Assembly (NCBI GenBank): GCA_020632995.1
Contig: JACKEN010000007.1
Location: forward strand, 124,001 to 188,000
From: Deltaproteobacteria bacterium
GTDB taxonomy: Bacteria > Myxococcota > Kuafuiibacteriia > Kuafuiibacteriales > Kuafuiibacteriaceae
DNA: 64,000 nt
Reading direction: 5' to 3'
The notes beneath the pieces are model-generated. The model worked only from the letters and a program-made list of their open reading frames with translations. It did no database searches and was not told where the DNA came from. The translations under genes and the position numbers were made by a program. This document shows positions 38,402-46,884 of the stretch, piece after piece. Within the stretch, counting starts at the first letter, position 1. Every line of letters begins with the position of its first letter.

Positions 38402-40565
38402 GCCCGGGCGGCGGGACGCCGAGGAAGAACAGCCCGGCCCAGCTCGCGGGGTCGACGCCGGCCGCCCTGAGCGCGCGCTGCGCGGTGGCGAGCGCCTCGA
38501 TCGGCCGGGTGTCACCGCCCGCATCGTAGAACGCCTGCACCACCCGCACCGCGTCGTCGTCGTCGAGCGCCCACCGTGACGCGACCACGCCGTCCGCCCC
38601 CGCCGCGAAGAACGCCCCCGCCATCGAGCCCCACAGCCGGTTGTCGAGGCGCACCCCCGACGCGCAGCTGCTGAGGAACACGAGCCGCGGGCGCAGCCCC
38701 AGCTCGAAGACGCGGTGTGGGAACAGGAGCCCATCCCCGAGCTCCAGCCACGCGCTCGCCGCTGCCACCCCGGAGTGGCTGGCGATGTGCAAGACGCGCG
38801 CGTCCTTCGCGCGCTCCAGCGCCGCGACGTCGGCCGAGGCGCCCACCTCGGCCTCGACCCCGAGGCGCTGGGCGACCCACCGCGCCTCCCGCTGGGCGCC
38901 TTGCAGCTCGCCCGCGGCGAGCACCACCGGCGGCGCGGCCCGGCGGGGCTCCTTGGCGCGGCTCACCGCGATGGCAATCGCGCCTGCGCTCGGCGCATAG
39001 GCGAGATCGTTCCGATCGATCAGCGCCGCGCCCTCCACCGGGAGCAGGGCGAAGGGGACGCGGTGCAGCTCGGCGTCCGGCACCAGGGACAAGGTCACCT
39101 TCGGCGCGGGCAGCGCCCAGCGCGGCAAGAGCGCCTGCCCGAGCCGGGTGGCGGCCTCGCGGTCGGTGAGGTCGGCGTTCAGGCGCGCGATCCAACGCTT
39201 GAGCTCGGCGAGCGGCGCGTCGATCGGCTTGAAGTCGACACGGGCGCGGGAGATCACGCCCAGCCACACCTGCCCGCCGGCGCGGAAGTACACGAGCACG
39301 TGGCGCTCGGCGAGCGCACCGACCACCTCCGTGGGGCTGGGGGCGGGGCGGCTCTCGGTCCGCGCGAGCTCCGGGAGCAAGCGGAGGAAGGCCTCGGCGC
39401 GCCTTTGCGAGCGGTCGAGGGCGAGGGGCGCGCTCGGCGCGGCGAGAGGCGCACGGGACAGGGCGTCGATGAAGGACCGGCCCTCGACGCGCTCCACCAC
39501 CGCGAGCGCCTCGAGCGGGCGACCGCGCCTCAGCTCGAGCATGAACAACGCCTCGAAGGGGCGGCGGTGCCGCTCGATCGATGCGGGCTTGAGGTCGTCG
39601 ATGCGCACGTCGCGGCGGAGGGTCTCGATGTGCTCGATCGAGCGCCAGTAGCCGGCCGCCGCCTCATCGAGTTGGCCCAGGTGTTCCAACGCGCGCGCCC
39701 GCTCGTACTCGAGGTCGCGGGCCCAGGTCGGGTCGGGCGCCTTGGCCAGCGCAAGGTCGGCGAGCGCGACCGCCTGCGCGTCGTCCCCCGCGAGCCGCGC
39801 GACCCGCACCCGCAGGTACTGGATGACCGGGTTCTCCGGATCCTCCTTGGCGCCCTGGGGCGCCGCCATCAGCGCGGTCAGGTTCGATGTGGCGAGCTCG
39901 ACCTCACCGAGCTCCACGTTCACGGTGACGAGGTTGGTCGAGATGGTGAAGGACGGATCGCCCGGGTAGAGGGCGTCGTCGATCGCCTTCGCCTCGCGCA
40001 GGTGCCGACGCGCCGCGCGGTATTGCCCTTCCTCGAGGTCGAGCAGGGCGGCGTTGTTGTGCCAGGTCGAGAGCGCGTCGCGATCACCGGGGTCGACGCG
40101 GTCGTGGAACAGCGCCAGCGCGCGCTGGCAGCTCTGCAGGTCCCCGGTGAAGTAGAGGATGGCGAACGCACCCCGCAGCACGCGCCGCTGGAGGGCGACG
40201 TCGTCGGACTTCTCGGCCCACGCCCACGCCTGGTGCACGTCGGCGAGGGCGAGATCGGGGCGCTTGGTGTCGGGGTACCGGACGAGGAACGCCTCGTAGG
40301 CGTCGCGCGCCGCGTTGGCGAAGGCCCCGGCGCCGGCCTCGAGCTCCGCCGCCTTCAGGTACGCGGCCTCGGCCCCGTCGACGTCGTCGGCCGCGCTCCG
40401 CTGCTCGGCCTGCTGTCGCCAGACGCTCCCCGCCGTCGCGGCCGGGCTCGCGTCGAAGAGGGACTCGCACGCGCTGCACCCCGGGGCACCCAGCAGCAGG
40501 GCGAGCGCCACGATGGCCCGAGTGGCGCCGCCCGCGGCGCGCGATCCCGCTGCTCCCACCACCAC
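38391..40565 (-). CDS. TPR-CHAT caspase-like lipoprotein
   Basis: 724 residues, GTG start (one of three GTG in a row). The signal peptide ends LLLGAPGC, a lipobox-like site, so the protease should be exported and lipid-anchored. Residues about 45-360 are TPR-type helical repeats (AEAAYLKAAELEAG, LALADVHQAWAWAEK, LDEAAAGYWRSIEHIE). The CHAT domain (about 440-720) has VLHIASHSG with catalytic His597 and VFLSSCASG with Cys634, then the final strand WAGLFFLG. The dyad is intact, so it is probably an active cysteine peptidase. It converges on the sigma/anti-sigma/small-protein operon. It is the complete counterpart of the broken CHAT gene at 8063-10685. Confidence 0.85.
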   Translation of the reverse strand: MVVGAAGSRAAGGATRAIVALALLLGAPGCSACESLFDASPAATAGSVWRQQAEQRSAADDVDGAEAAYLKAAELEAGAGAFANAARDAYEAFLVRYPDTKRPDLALADVHQAWAWAEKSDDVALQRRVLRGAFAILYFTGDLQSCQRALALFHDRVDPGDRDALSTWHNNAALLDLEEGQYRAARRHLREAKAIDDALYPGDPSFTISTNLVTVNVELGEVELATSNLTALMAAPQGAKEDPENPVIQYLRVRVARLAGDDAQAVALADLALAKAPDPTWARDLEYERARALEHLGQLDEAAAGYWRSIEHIETLRRDVRIDDLKPASIERHRRPFEALFMLELRRGRPLEALAVVERVEGRSFIDALSRAPLAAPSAPLALDRSQRRAEAFLRLLPELARTESRPAPSPTEVVGALAERHVLVYFRAGGQVWLGVISRARVDFKPIDAPLAELKRWIARLNADLTDREAATRLGQALLPRWALPAPKVTLSLVPDAELHRVPFALLPVEGAALIDRNDLAYAPSAGAIAIAVSRAKEPRRAAPPVVLAAGELQGAQREARWVAQRLGVEAEVGASADVAALERAKDARVLHIASHSGVAAASAWLELGDGLLFPHRVFELGLRPRLVFLSSCASGVRLDNRLWGSMAGAFFAAGADGVVASRWALDDDDAVRVVQAFYDAGGDTRPIEALATAQRALRAAGVDPASWAGLFFLGVPPPGLTR

Positions 40566-40604
40566 GGGATCTTACCCGGGCGTCGATCCTGGGCAACCCG
40601 GCCC

Positions 40605-41372
40605 CTACTCGATCCCCACCGCCGCCGCCCGGTAGGCCTCGTCCGCCGCCGCCTCCGGCGTCTCTGCAGGCGGTCCTGCCGGGCCCTGGTAGTGCCACAC
40701 CGGGTCGACCGACCCTCGCGCGAACGCGAGCAGCTCGACCTGCGCCACCGGGCGCGCACCACTCGGGTCGTCGCCCGGATCACGTGTCAACTGGACCTGC
40801 GCCACGAGGAGGAGGTCCACCCCGAGCCCGTCGAGCAGGCGCATCCGATCCTCCTCGCTCAGGGCGCGGGCCTTGATCTCCCAGATGATCCCCTCGGGGT
40901 GGAGGTAGTGCCCCGACTTGGCGAGCAGGCCCCGACCGGCGGGGCTCTGCTGCTCCTGGAGCACCGCGGCGTAGGCGGGCCGGGCCAGGAGCTCACCCCG
41001 GGTCAGCACCGACCACCCGAGGGCCTCGGCCAGGGCATGCCGCAGCCCGTCATAGAGGGCGTCGGCCCGGGTCGCCCGCTCGGTCCGGCCGGCGCCCTCC
41101 CGCAGGGCCTCGAGGGCCGCGGTGGGGCCCACCGGCGCGGTGGTGGGCAGCGGGTTGCCCTCGAGGTCGGTCTCGCCCAGGTCCAGGTGGGCCGAAAACC
41201 CCACGACCGCCACCTTCCGCACCGCGGCCAGGCGGGGCCGGTCCACCGTGCTCGCCGCGCAGCCACCGACCAGGAGCGCGGCGCCCAGGGCGAGGCAAGT
41301 CAGCTTCCCGGCCGGCCATCCGGTTTCCGACGTCTCGGTCGGAGCCGGCCCCGGCGAGTTCCGAAGACACAT
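40605..41372 (-). CDS. Lipoprotein of unknown function
   Basis: 255 residues from ATG 41372. The signal region is KLTCLALGAALLVGGCA with lipobox VGGC, preceded by a rather long polar leader (MCLRNSPGPAPTETSETGWP), so the real start may lie further in. The mature protein begins KVAVVGFSAHLDLGETD and has a mixed alpha/beta pattern (ALYDGLRHALAEALGWSVLTRGELLA, GLGVDLLLVAQVQL) similar in feel to small periplasmic CsgG/GNA1162-like proteins; I do not assign it. It is divergent from the ElbD-like gene. Confidence 0.65.
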   Translation of the reverse strand: MCLRNSPGPAPTETSETGWPAGKLTCLALGAALLVGGCAASTVDRPRLAAVRKVAVVGFSAHLDLGETDLEGNPLPTTAPVGPTAALEALREGAGRTERATRADALYDGLRHALAEALGWSVLTRGELLARPAYAAVLQEQQSPAGRGLLAKSGHYLHPEGIIWEIKARALSEEDRMRLLDGLGVDLLLVAQVQLTRDPGDDPSGARPVAQVELLAFARGSVDPVWHYQGPAGPPAETPEAAADEAYRAAAVGIE

Positions 41373-41412
41373 GGGCTTCGGTCTGCTAAGGCACTGGGGT
41401 TCGGCATCGGTC

Positions 41413-44400
41413 ATGACGGAGCGTACCCTCAGTGCCCCCCAGGTCCCGGAGGACCTCCCCGCCCTCTCCCCCCTCGAGACGTTGGCGGGTAAGCACATCC
41501 TCATCCTAGGGACCACTGGCTTCCTCGCCAAGATCGTCCTGTCGATGCTCCTCGAGCGTTTCTCGGTGGGGCGGATCTACGTGATGATCCGGGCCACCCG
41601 GAGCAAGAGCGCCGAGGACCGCTTCTGGGACGAGGTCATGGGGTCCGAGATGATGGACCCCCTCAAGCGGAGCTTCGGCGACAGCTTCGAGAGCTACGTG
41701 CGCCAGCAGGTCGAGCCGGTGGCCGGCGACCTGTCCGAGCCCGGCCTGGGGGTCGACGAGGCGACCCGCGCCCGCCTGGCCGAGCACGTCGACGTGGTGA
41801 TCAACTCCGCGGGCCTCGTGAACTTCAACCCGCCCCTCGACTCCGCGGTCGACGCCAACGCGGTGGGCGCGTACGAGATCGCGAAGTTCACCAAGACCCT
41901 GAAGAAGGCCAAGCTGGTCCACGTCTCCACCTGCTACGTGGCCGGCGCCCGGCCGGGGCGCGTCCGCGAGGACACCCCGATCGTCGGCTACTTCCCAAAG
42001 CAAGACGACTTTCAGGGGATCGAGTTCGACTGGGAGCGCGAGCTGAAGGACGTGCAGCGCCTGATCCAGCAGGTGAAGGACCGCACCGACGACGCGGCGC
42101 TCGAGGCGACCTTCAAGAAGGAGGCGCTCGATCGCCTCAAGAAGGAGAAGCGCGACGCCAACCCCCGCACCGTGCGGGCCGCGGTGACCAACCAGCGCCG
42201 ACGCTGGGTGGCCGAGGAGCAGATCCGCGTGGGCGTCGAGCGGGCCGAGCACTGGGGCTGGCCCAACATCTACACCTTCACCAAGGCCCTGGGTGAGCAG
42301 GCGATCGCGTCCCAGGAGGGGCTCGACTGGTGCATCGTCCGCCCCGCCATCGTGGAGAGCGCGCTGATGTACCCGTTCCCCGGCTGGAACGAGGGCATGA
42401 ACACGAGCGCGCCGCTCGCCTACCTGGGCCTGCACGGCCAGGTCTACTTCCCGGGCACCAACGAGCTGATCCTCGACGTGGTCCCGGTCGACTACGTGGC
42501 CTCCTGCATCGTGGCCGCCGCCGCCGCGCTCCTCGCGGGTGAGTCGAAGAAGGTCTACCAGGTGGCGGCGGGCGACGTGAACCCGTGCACCATGGCCCGC
42601 ACCGTGACCCTCGTGGCGCTGTACCGCCGCAGGAAGATCAAGCGGGAGATGGAGTCGGGGGAGATGCCCAAGTGGAAGGGCGAGCTCCTCCTGCGCACCG
42701 AGCCCCAGCCGGTGTCGCTCAAGCAGTACGAGCGCCTGGGCGGCCCCACCCTCAAGAGCGTGGTGACGAAGGCGCGCGGGATCCTCGATGACATGGAGCC
42801 CGAGCGCTACGGCCCGCTCGGCGGGCTGGTGTCCCGCGCCACCAAGAAGGCGCGCGAGGTCGAGAGCGATCTGATCAAGGTCGGGGACGCGTTCGACCTG
42901 TTCCGGCCCTTCATCTGGGAGAACAAGTACATCTTCCGCACCCCGCAGACGCGCGGCCTCTTCGCCCGCATGAACGAGGCGGACCGCGCCCTCTTGCCGG
43001 CGTGGAACATCGAGGCGGTCGACTGGCGCCACTACTGGCTCGACGTGCACATCCCTGGCCTCGAGGAGTGGGTGTTCCCGAAGCTCGAGACCACCGGGCC
43101 GAAGCGCCTGCAGGTCAGCCGCGACTATCGCGACCTGGTCGAGCTGTTCGAGTCGCGCACCCGCGAGCACGGGCGACGCGTGGCGTTCCGCATGGTCCGC
43201 AAGGACGACGTGGCGGACAGCTTCACGTACCGGGACATCCGGCGTGGTGCAACCGCGGTTGCGGAGTTCCTCAAGGAGCAGGGCGTCGAGCGCGGCGAGC
43301 GGGTGATGTTGGTCTCCGAGGGCCGCCCCGAGTGGGGCATGAGCTACTTCGGGGTGATCATCGGCGGCGGCACCGTGGTGCCGGTGGACGTCGAGCTGTC
43401 GAAGAAGGAGATCACGAACATCGCGGCGGCCTCCGGCGCGAAGGGCGTCATCGCGAGCGAGAAGCAGGCGAGGAAGCTCACCGGCGGCACCAACGGCGAG
43501 TCCGCGCCGTTCCCGATACCGGTGTGGCCGATCGAGGACGTCTTCGGCCAGGCCACGGTGGTGGACATCTCGAAGGACCTCACCACCGTCGCCAAGCGCA
43601 AGGCCGAGGACATCGCCAGCATCATCTTCACCTCGGGCACCACCGGGCGGCCCAAGGGCGTGGTGCTGACCGATCGCAACTTCACCGCGCTCACCGCCCG
43701 CATGGCGGCGCTGTTCGAGCTGCGGCGCACCGACTCGCTCCTCAGCGTGCTCCCGCCCCACCACACCTTCGAGTTCTCGGCCGGCCTCTTGATGCCGCTC
43801 GCCTCGGGCGCGTCGGTGACCTACCTCGAGGAGCGCAACCCCGACCTCATCGCCCGCGCCTTCGACGAGACCCCGGTCTCGGCCCTGATCGGCGTGCCCG
43901 CGGTGTGGGAGTCGCTCCACCGCAAGATCATGAAGGAGGTGGAGGCCCAGGGGCTCCCGGTGGAGATGCTGGTGAAGGGCCTCATGCGCCTCAACCGGTG
44001 GATGCGGGACCGCTTCGGCTTGAACTTCGGGCGCTGGGTGTTCCGGCCCATGCAGGACGCGGTGGGCGGGCGCATGCGCTACATGGTGAGCGGCGCGGCG
44101 GCCCTCAAGTCCGAGATCTACACCGACTTCCGCGGCCTCGGGTTCAGCATGTACGAGGGCTACGGCCTCACCGAGGCCTCGCCGGTGCTGACGGTCGGCT
44201 GGCCGGGGCTCAAGAACGCGGCGGGCAGCGTGGGCTGGCCGCTGCCCGGCATCGAGGTCCGGATCGAGGACGCGAACGACAACGGCGTCGGCGAGATCAT
44301 CGCGCGCGGCCCGACCATCATGCAGGGCTACCTCGAGAACGAGGAGGCCACGCAAGAGGCCTTGCGCGGCGGCTGGCTCCACACCGGCGACCAGGGCCGC

Positions 44401-45870
44401 ATCGACGAGGAGGGGCGCCTCTTCATCGTCGGCCGTGAGAAGGACGTGATCATCGATACCGGGGGCAAGAACGTGTACCCGGACGAGATCGAGGAGCTCT
44501 ACGCCGGGTGCGCCCTGGTGAAGGAGCTCTCGGTGGTGGGGATCCCGGCCGAGACCGGCAACGGCGAGCGGGTGGCCTGCCTGGTGGTGCCGGACTACGA
44601 GGTCGACGAGGCCCAGGGGATGGCGCCGGAGGCGGTGCGCGAGGGCATCCGCACCCACTTCAAGGACGTGGGGAGCAAGCTGCCTTTCGCCCGTCGGGTG
44701 AAGGTGCTCCACCTGTGGGAGGGCGAGCTGCCCCGGACCTCCACCCGCAAGGTGAAGCGCTCGCTCGTGCGGGAGGAGCTCATCAAGCTCGAGAACACCC
44801 TCAGCAGCGCGCGCCAGCCGGCGGAGGGCGAGGCCGAGGTGGTCTCGCCGCGCGGCCAGAGCCGCACCTGGGTGCGCCGCACGGTGGCGGCCATCGCGAA
44901 CCGCAAGCTGGAGGAGGTCACCGGCACCTCGAACCTGGTGCAAGACCTCGGCTTCGACTCGCTGATGCAGCTCGAGCTGCTCACCGCGCTCGAGTCCGAG
45001 TTCCCCCACGCCCGCATCGAGCAGGAGGAGATGACCAACGCGGACACCGTCGAGGCGGTGATCCGGCTGGTCTCGCGCGACCTGTCCGACGTGCAGAACG
45101 AGCGGGCGGAGGACGTGGGCCACCTCGAGGAGTCCGGGCCGATCAAGATCCCGAAGCCCCTCGCCCAGCTGGGCAAGGCGATGCTCGGGTTCGGGCAGCG
45201 CTTCAGCTACGAGCGCCTGCTCGACGTCGACGTCGACGGGCAGGGCAACGTGCCCGCCAACGTGAACTTCATCGTGGCCTCGAACCACTCCAGCCACCTC
45301 GACATGGGGCTGGTGAAGTACGCGCTGGGGCCCTTCGGGCGCGACATCCGCACCCTCGCCGCGAAGGACTACTTCTTCGACGACGCGTACCGGCGGATGT
45401 ACTTCGAGAACTTCACCAACCTGCTGCCGATGGACCGGCACGGGTCGCTGAAGCGCTCGCTGCGGCTGGCGAGCGAGGCCATCCGCTCGGGTGACAACCT
45501 GCTGATCTTCCCCGAGGGCACCCGCGCGCGGGACGGGGTGATGGTGAGCTTCAAGCCCGCCATCGGCCACCTCTGCCTGAACGAGAAGGTGGCGATCGTG
45601 CCGATGTACCTGGGCGGCACCCACGACGTGCTGCCGGTGGGTCAGGCGCTCCCCTCGGGGCGCAAGCTGTGGGTCAAGATCGGCCCCGCCATCACCCCCG
45701 AGGCGATGGAGGCGGAGACCGCGGGCATGTCGCGCTCCGCCGCCTACCGGCACGTGTCCTGGCGGGTGGAGGGCGAGGTGCGGCGGCTGGGCGGCCTGGA
45801 GCCCCCGGAGCCGCCCCCCGAGCGTACCCCGCGGGGTCACGCGAGTGACGAGGACTCGGCCGAGGCCTGA
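41413..45870 (+). CDS. elbD: ElbD-like fusion: acyl-CoA reductase, acyl-adenylating enzyme, carrier protein, PlsC acyltransferase
   Basis: 1485 residues carrying four enzymes in one chain. Residues about 25-480: extended SDR fatty acyl-CoA reductase (ILGTTGFLAK, catalytic YTFTK at about 288). About 570-1130: ANL adenylation domain (FTSGTTGRPKG at about 739, YEGYGLTEASPV, LHTGDQG, VKRSLVRE). About 1150-1220: acyl carrier domain with GFDSLM (phosphopantetheine Ser at about 1182). About 1250-1450: PlsC-type acyltransferase (NHSSHLD at about 1290, FPEGTR at about 1366). As I recall it, this order matches Myxococcus ElbD, which makes ether lipids by reducing activated fatty acid to alcohol and transferring acyl chains. 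The gene is followed by a reductase 21 bases downstream. Two exact GCAA-N6-TTGC sites lie inside. Confidence 0.8.
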   Translation: MTERTLSAPQVPEDLPALSPLETLAGKHILILGTTGFLAKIVLSMLLERFSVGRIYVMIRATRSKSAEDRFWDEVMGSEMMDPLKRSFGDSFESYVRQQVEPVAGDLSEPGLGVDEATRARLAEHVDVVINSAGLVNFNPPLDSAVDANAVGAYEIAKFTKTLKKAKLVHVSTCYVAGARPGRVREDTPIVGYFPKQDDFQGIEFDWERELKDVQRLIQQVKDRTDDAALEATFKKEALDRLKKEKRDANPRTVRAAVTNQRRRWVAEEQIRVGVERAEHWGWPNIYTFTKALGEQAIASQEGLDWCIVRPAIVESALMYPFPGWNEGMNTSAPLAYLGLHGQVYFPGTNELILDVVPVDYVASCIVAAAAALLAGESKKVYQVAAGDVNPCTMARTVTLVALYRRRKIKREMESGEMPKWKGELLLRTEPQPVSLKQYERLGGPTLKSVVTKARGILDDMEPERYGPLGGLVSRATKKAREVESDLIKVGDAFDLFRPFIWENKYIFRTPQTRGLFARMNEADRALLPAWNIEAVDWRHYWLDVHIPGLEEWVFPKLETTGPKRLQVSRDYRDLVELFESRTREHGRRVAFRMVRKDDVADSFTYRDIRRGATAVAEFLKEQGVERGERVMLVSEGRPEWGMSYFGVIIGGGTVVPVDVELSKKEITNIAAASGAKGVIASEKQARKLTGGTNGESAPFPIPVWPIEDVFGQATVVDISKDLTTVAKRKAEDIASIIFTSGTTGRPKGVVLTDRNFTALTARMAALFELRRTDSLLSVLPPHHTFEFSAGLLMPLASGASVTYLEERNPDLIARAFDETPVSALIGVPAVWESLHRKIMKEVEAQGLPVEMLVKGLMRLNRWMRDRFGLNFGRWVFRPMQDAVGGRMRYMVSGAAALKSEIYTDFRGLGFSMYEGYGLTEASPVLTVGWPGLKNAAGSVGWPLPGIEVRIEDANDNGVGEIIARGPTIMQGYLENEEATQEALRGGWLHTGDQGRIDEEGRLFIVGREKDVIIDTGGKNVYPDEIEELYAGCALVKELSVVGIPAETGNGERVACLVVPDYEVDEAQGMAPEAVREGIRTHFKDVGSKLPFARRVKVLHLWEGELPRTSTRKVKRSLVREELIKLENTLSSARQPAEGEAEVVSPRGQSRTWVRRTVAAIANRKLEEVTGTSNLVQDLGFDSLMQLELLTALESEFPHARIEQEEMTNADTVEAVIRLVSRDLSDVQNERAEDVGHLEESGPIKIPKPLAQLGKAMLGFGQRFSYERLLDVDVDGQGNVPANVNFIVASNHSSHLDMGLVKYALGPFGRDIRTLAAKDYFFDDAYRRMYFENFTNLLPMDRHGSLKRSLRLASEAIRSGDNLLIFPEGTRARDGVMVSFKPAIGHLCLNEKVAIVPMYLGGTHDVLPVGQALPSGRKLWVKIGPAITPEAMEAETAGMSRSAAYRHVSWRVEGEVRRLGGLEPPEPPPERTPRGHASDEDSAEA

Positions 45871-45891
45871 GGCGAGAGGACGGAAGACGAG

Positions 45892-46884
45892 ATGAAGCTG
45901 TTCGTGACCGGAGCCACTGGGTTCTTGGGCCGCGCGGTGGTGGACGCATGCCTCGCCGAGGGCCACCAGGTGCGCGCCATGGTGCGGGACCCCCACCACC
46001 GCCTCCCCGAGGCGGTCGACGCGGTGCACGTCGGGTTCGAGGAGGGCGGGCGCCTGCGAGAGGCCCTGGCTGGATGTGAAGCTGTCTTGCACCTGGCCGG
46101 GAAGGTGTCGCGCGACCCCGCCGACGCGGGGGCGATGCACTGGATCCACGTCGAGGCGACCCAGATGCTCCTGGACGCGATCAAGGACGTGGGCAAGATG
46201 CGCTTCATCCTGGCCTCGACCTCGGGGACCATCGCGGTGAGCGAGAACAAGCGCCGCCGCCCAGCGCGGGAGAGCGACCGGCCGCCCTTCGAGGTGATCG
46301 GCAAGTGGCCTTACTATACCTCCAAGCTCCTCCAGGAGCAGGAGGTCATGCGCCGCAACCACCACGGTGAGATCGAGGCGGTGATACTGAACCCGTCCCT
46401 GTTGTTGGGGCCGGGGGACGAGCGCCTGTCCTCCACCACCGACGTGCTGAACATCCTGAACCGGCGGGTCAGCGCGGTCACCGACGGCACGGTGGCGATG
46501 GTGGACGTGCGCGACTGCGCGCCGGCCTTCGTCCGCGCCCTCACCGACGGGCGCCCGGGCGAGAAGTACCTCCTCAACGGCGCCAACATGAGCGTGCGGG
46601 TGTTCGTGGAGCGGGTGTGCACCGCGGGCGACGTGCCGATCCCGAAGCTGCGCCTGCCCGGCAAGTGGGCCCTGGCCGGGGCCAAGCTCCTCGACGGCCT
46701 CGCCCACGCGACGGACCGGACCCCGGCGATGGACCCCACCAGCGTGGAGATCTCGAACCACCACTGGGACTGCGACGCGAAGAAGGCCACCGCGGAGCTG
46801 GGCTTCGTGGCGCGCGACCCCCAGGAGACGATCAACGGCACCGTGCGCTTCCTCGAGAAGAAGGGCCTCTTCCGGCGGGTCTGA
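45892..46884 (+). CDS. NAD-dependent epimerase/dehydratase (extended SDR)
   Basis: 330 residues. VTGATGFLGRAVVDACL is the GxxGxxG dinucleotide loop, ASTSGTIAV the Ser strand, and WPYYTSKLLQE the catalytic YxxxK. VILNPSLLLGPGD is typical of dihydroflavonol reductase-like SDRs. It lies 21 bases after the ElbD-like gene and shares its direction, so it probably acts on a lipid aldehyde, alcohol or ketone from that pathway. It overlaps the next gene by TGATG. Confidence 0.85.
   Translation: MKLFVTGATGFLGRAVVDACLAEGHQVRAMVRDPHHRLPEAVDAVHVGFEEGGRLREALAGCEAVLHLAGKVSRDPADAGAMHWIHVEATQMLLDAIKDVGKMRFILASTSGTIAVSENKRRRPARESDRPPFEVIGKWPYYTSKLLQEQEVMRRNHHGEIEAVILNPSLLLGPGDERLSSTTDVLNILNRRVSAVTDGTVAMVDVRDCAPAFVRALTDGRPGEKYLLNGANMSVRVFVERVCTAGDVPIPKLRLPGKWALAGAKLLDGLAHATDRTPAMDPTSVEISNHHWDCDAKKATAELGFVARDPQETINGTVRFLEKKGLFRRV

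Noticed and set aside
41506..46764. A 1752-codon open frame on the minus strand opposite the ElbD-like gene
   Set aside because: It is a by-product of extreme GC3 codon bias. The plus strand has four clear enzyme domains with conserved motifs; the minus frame has none.
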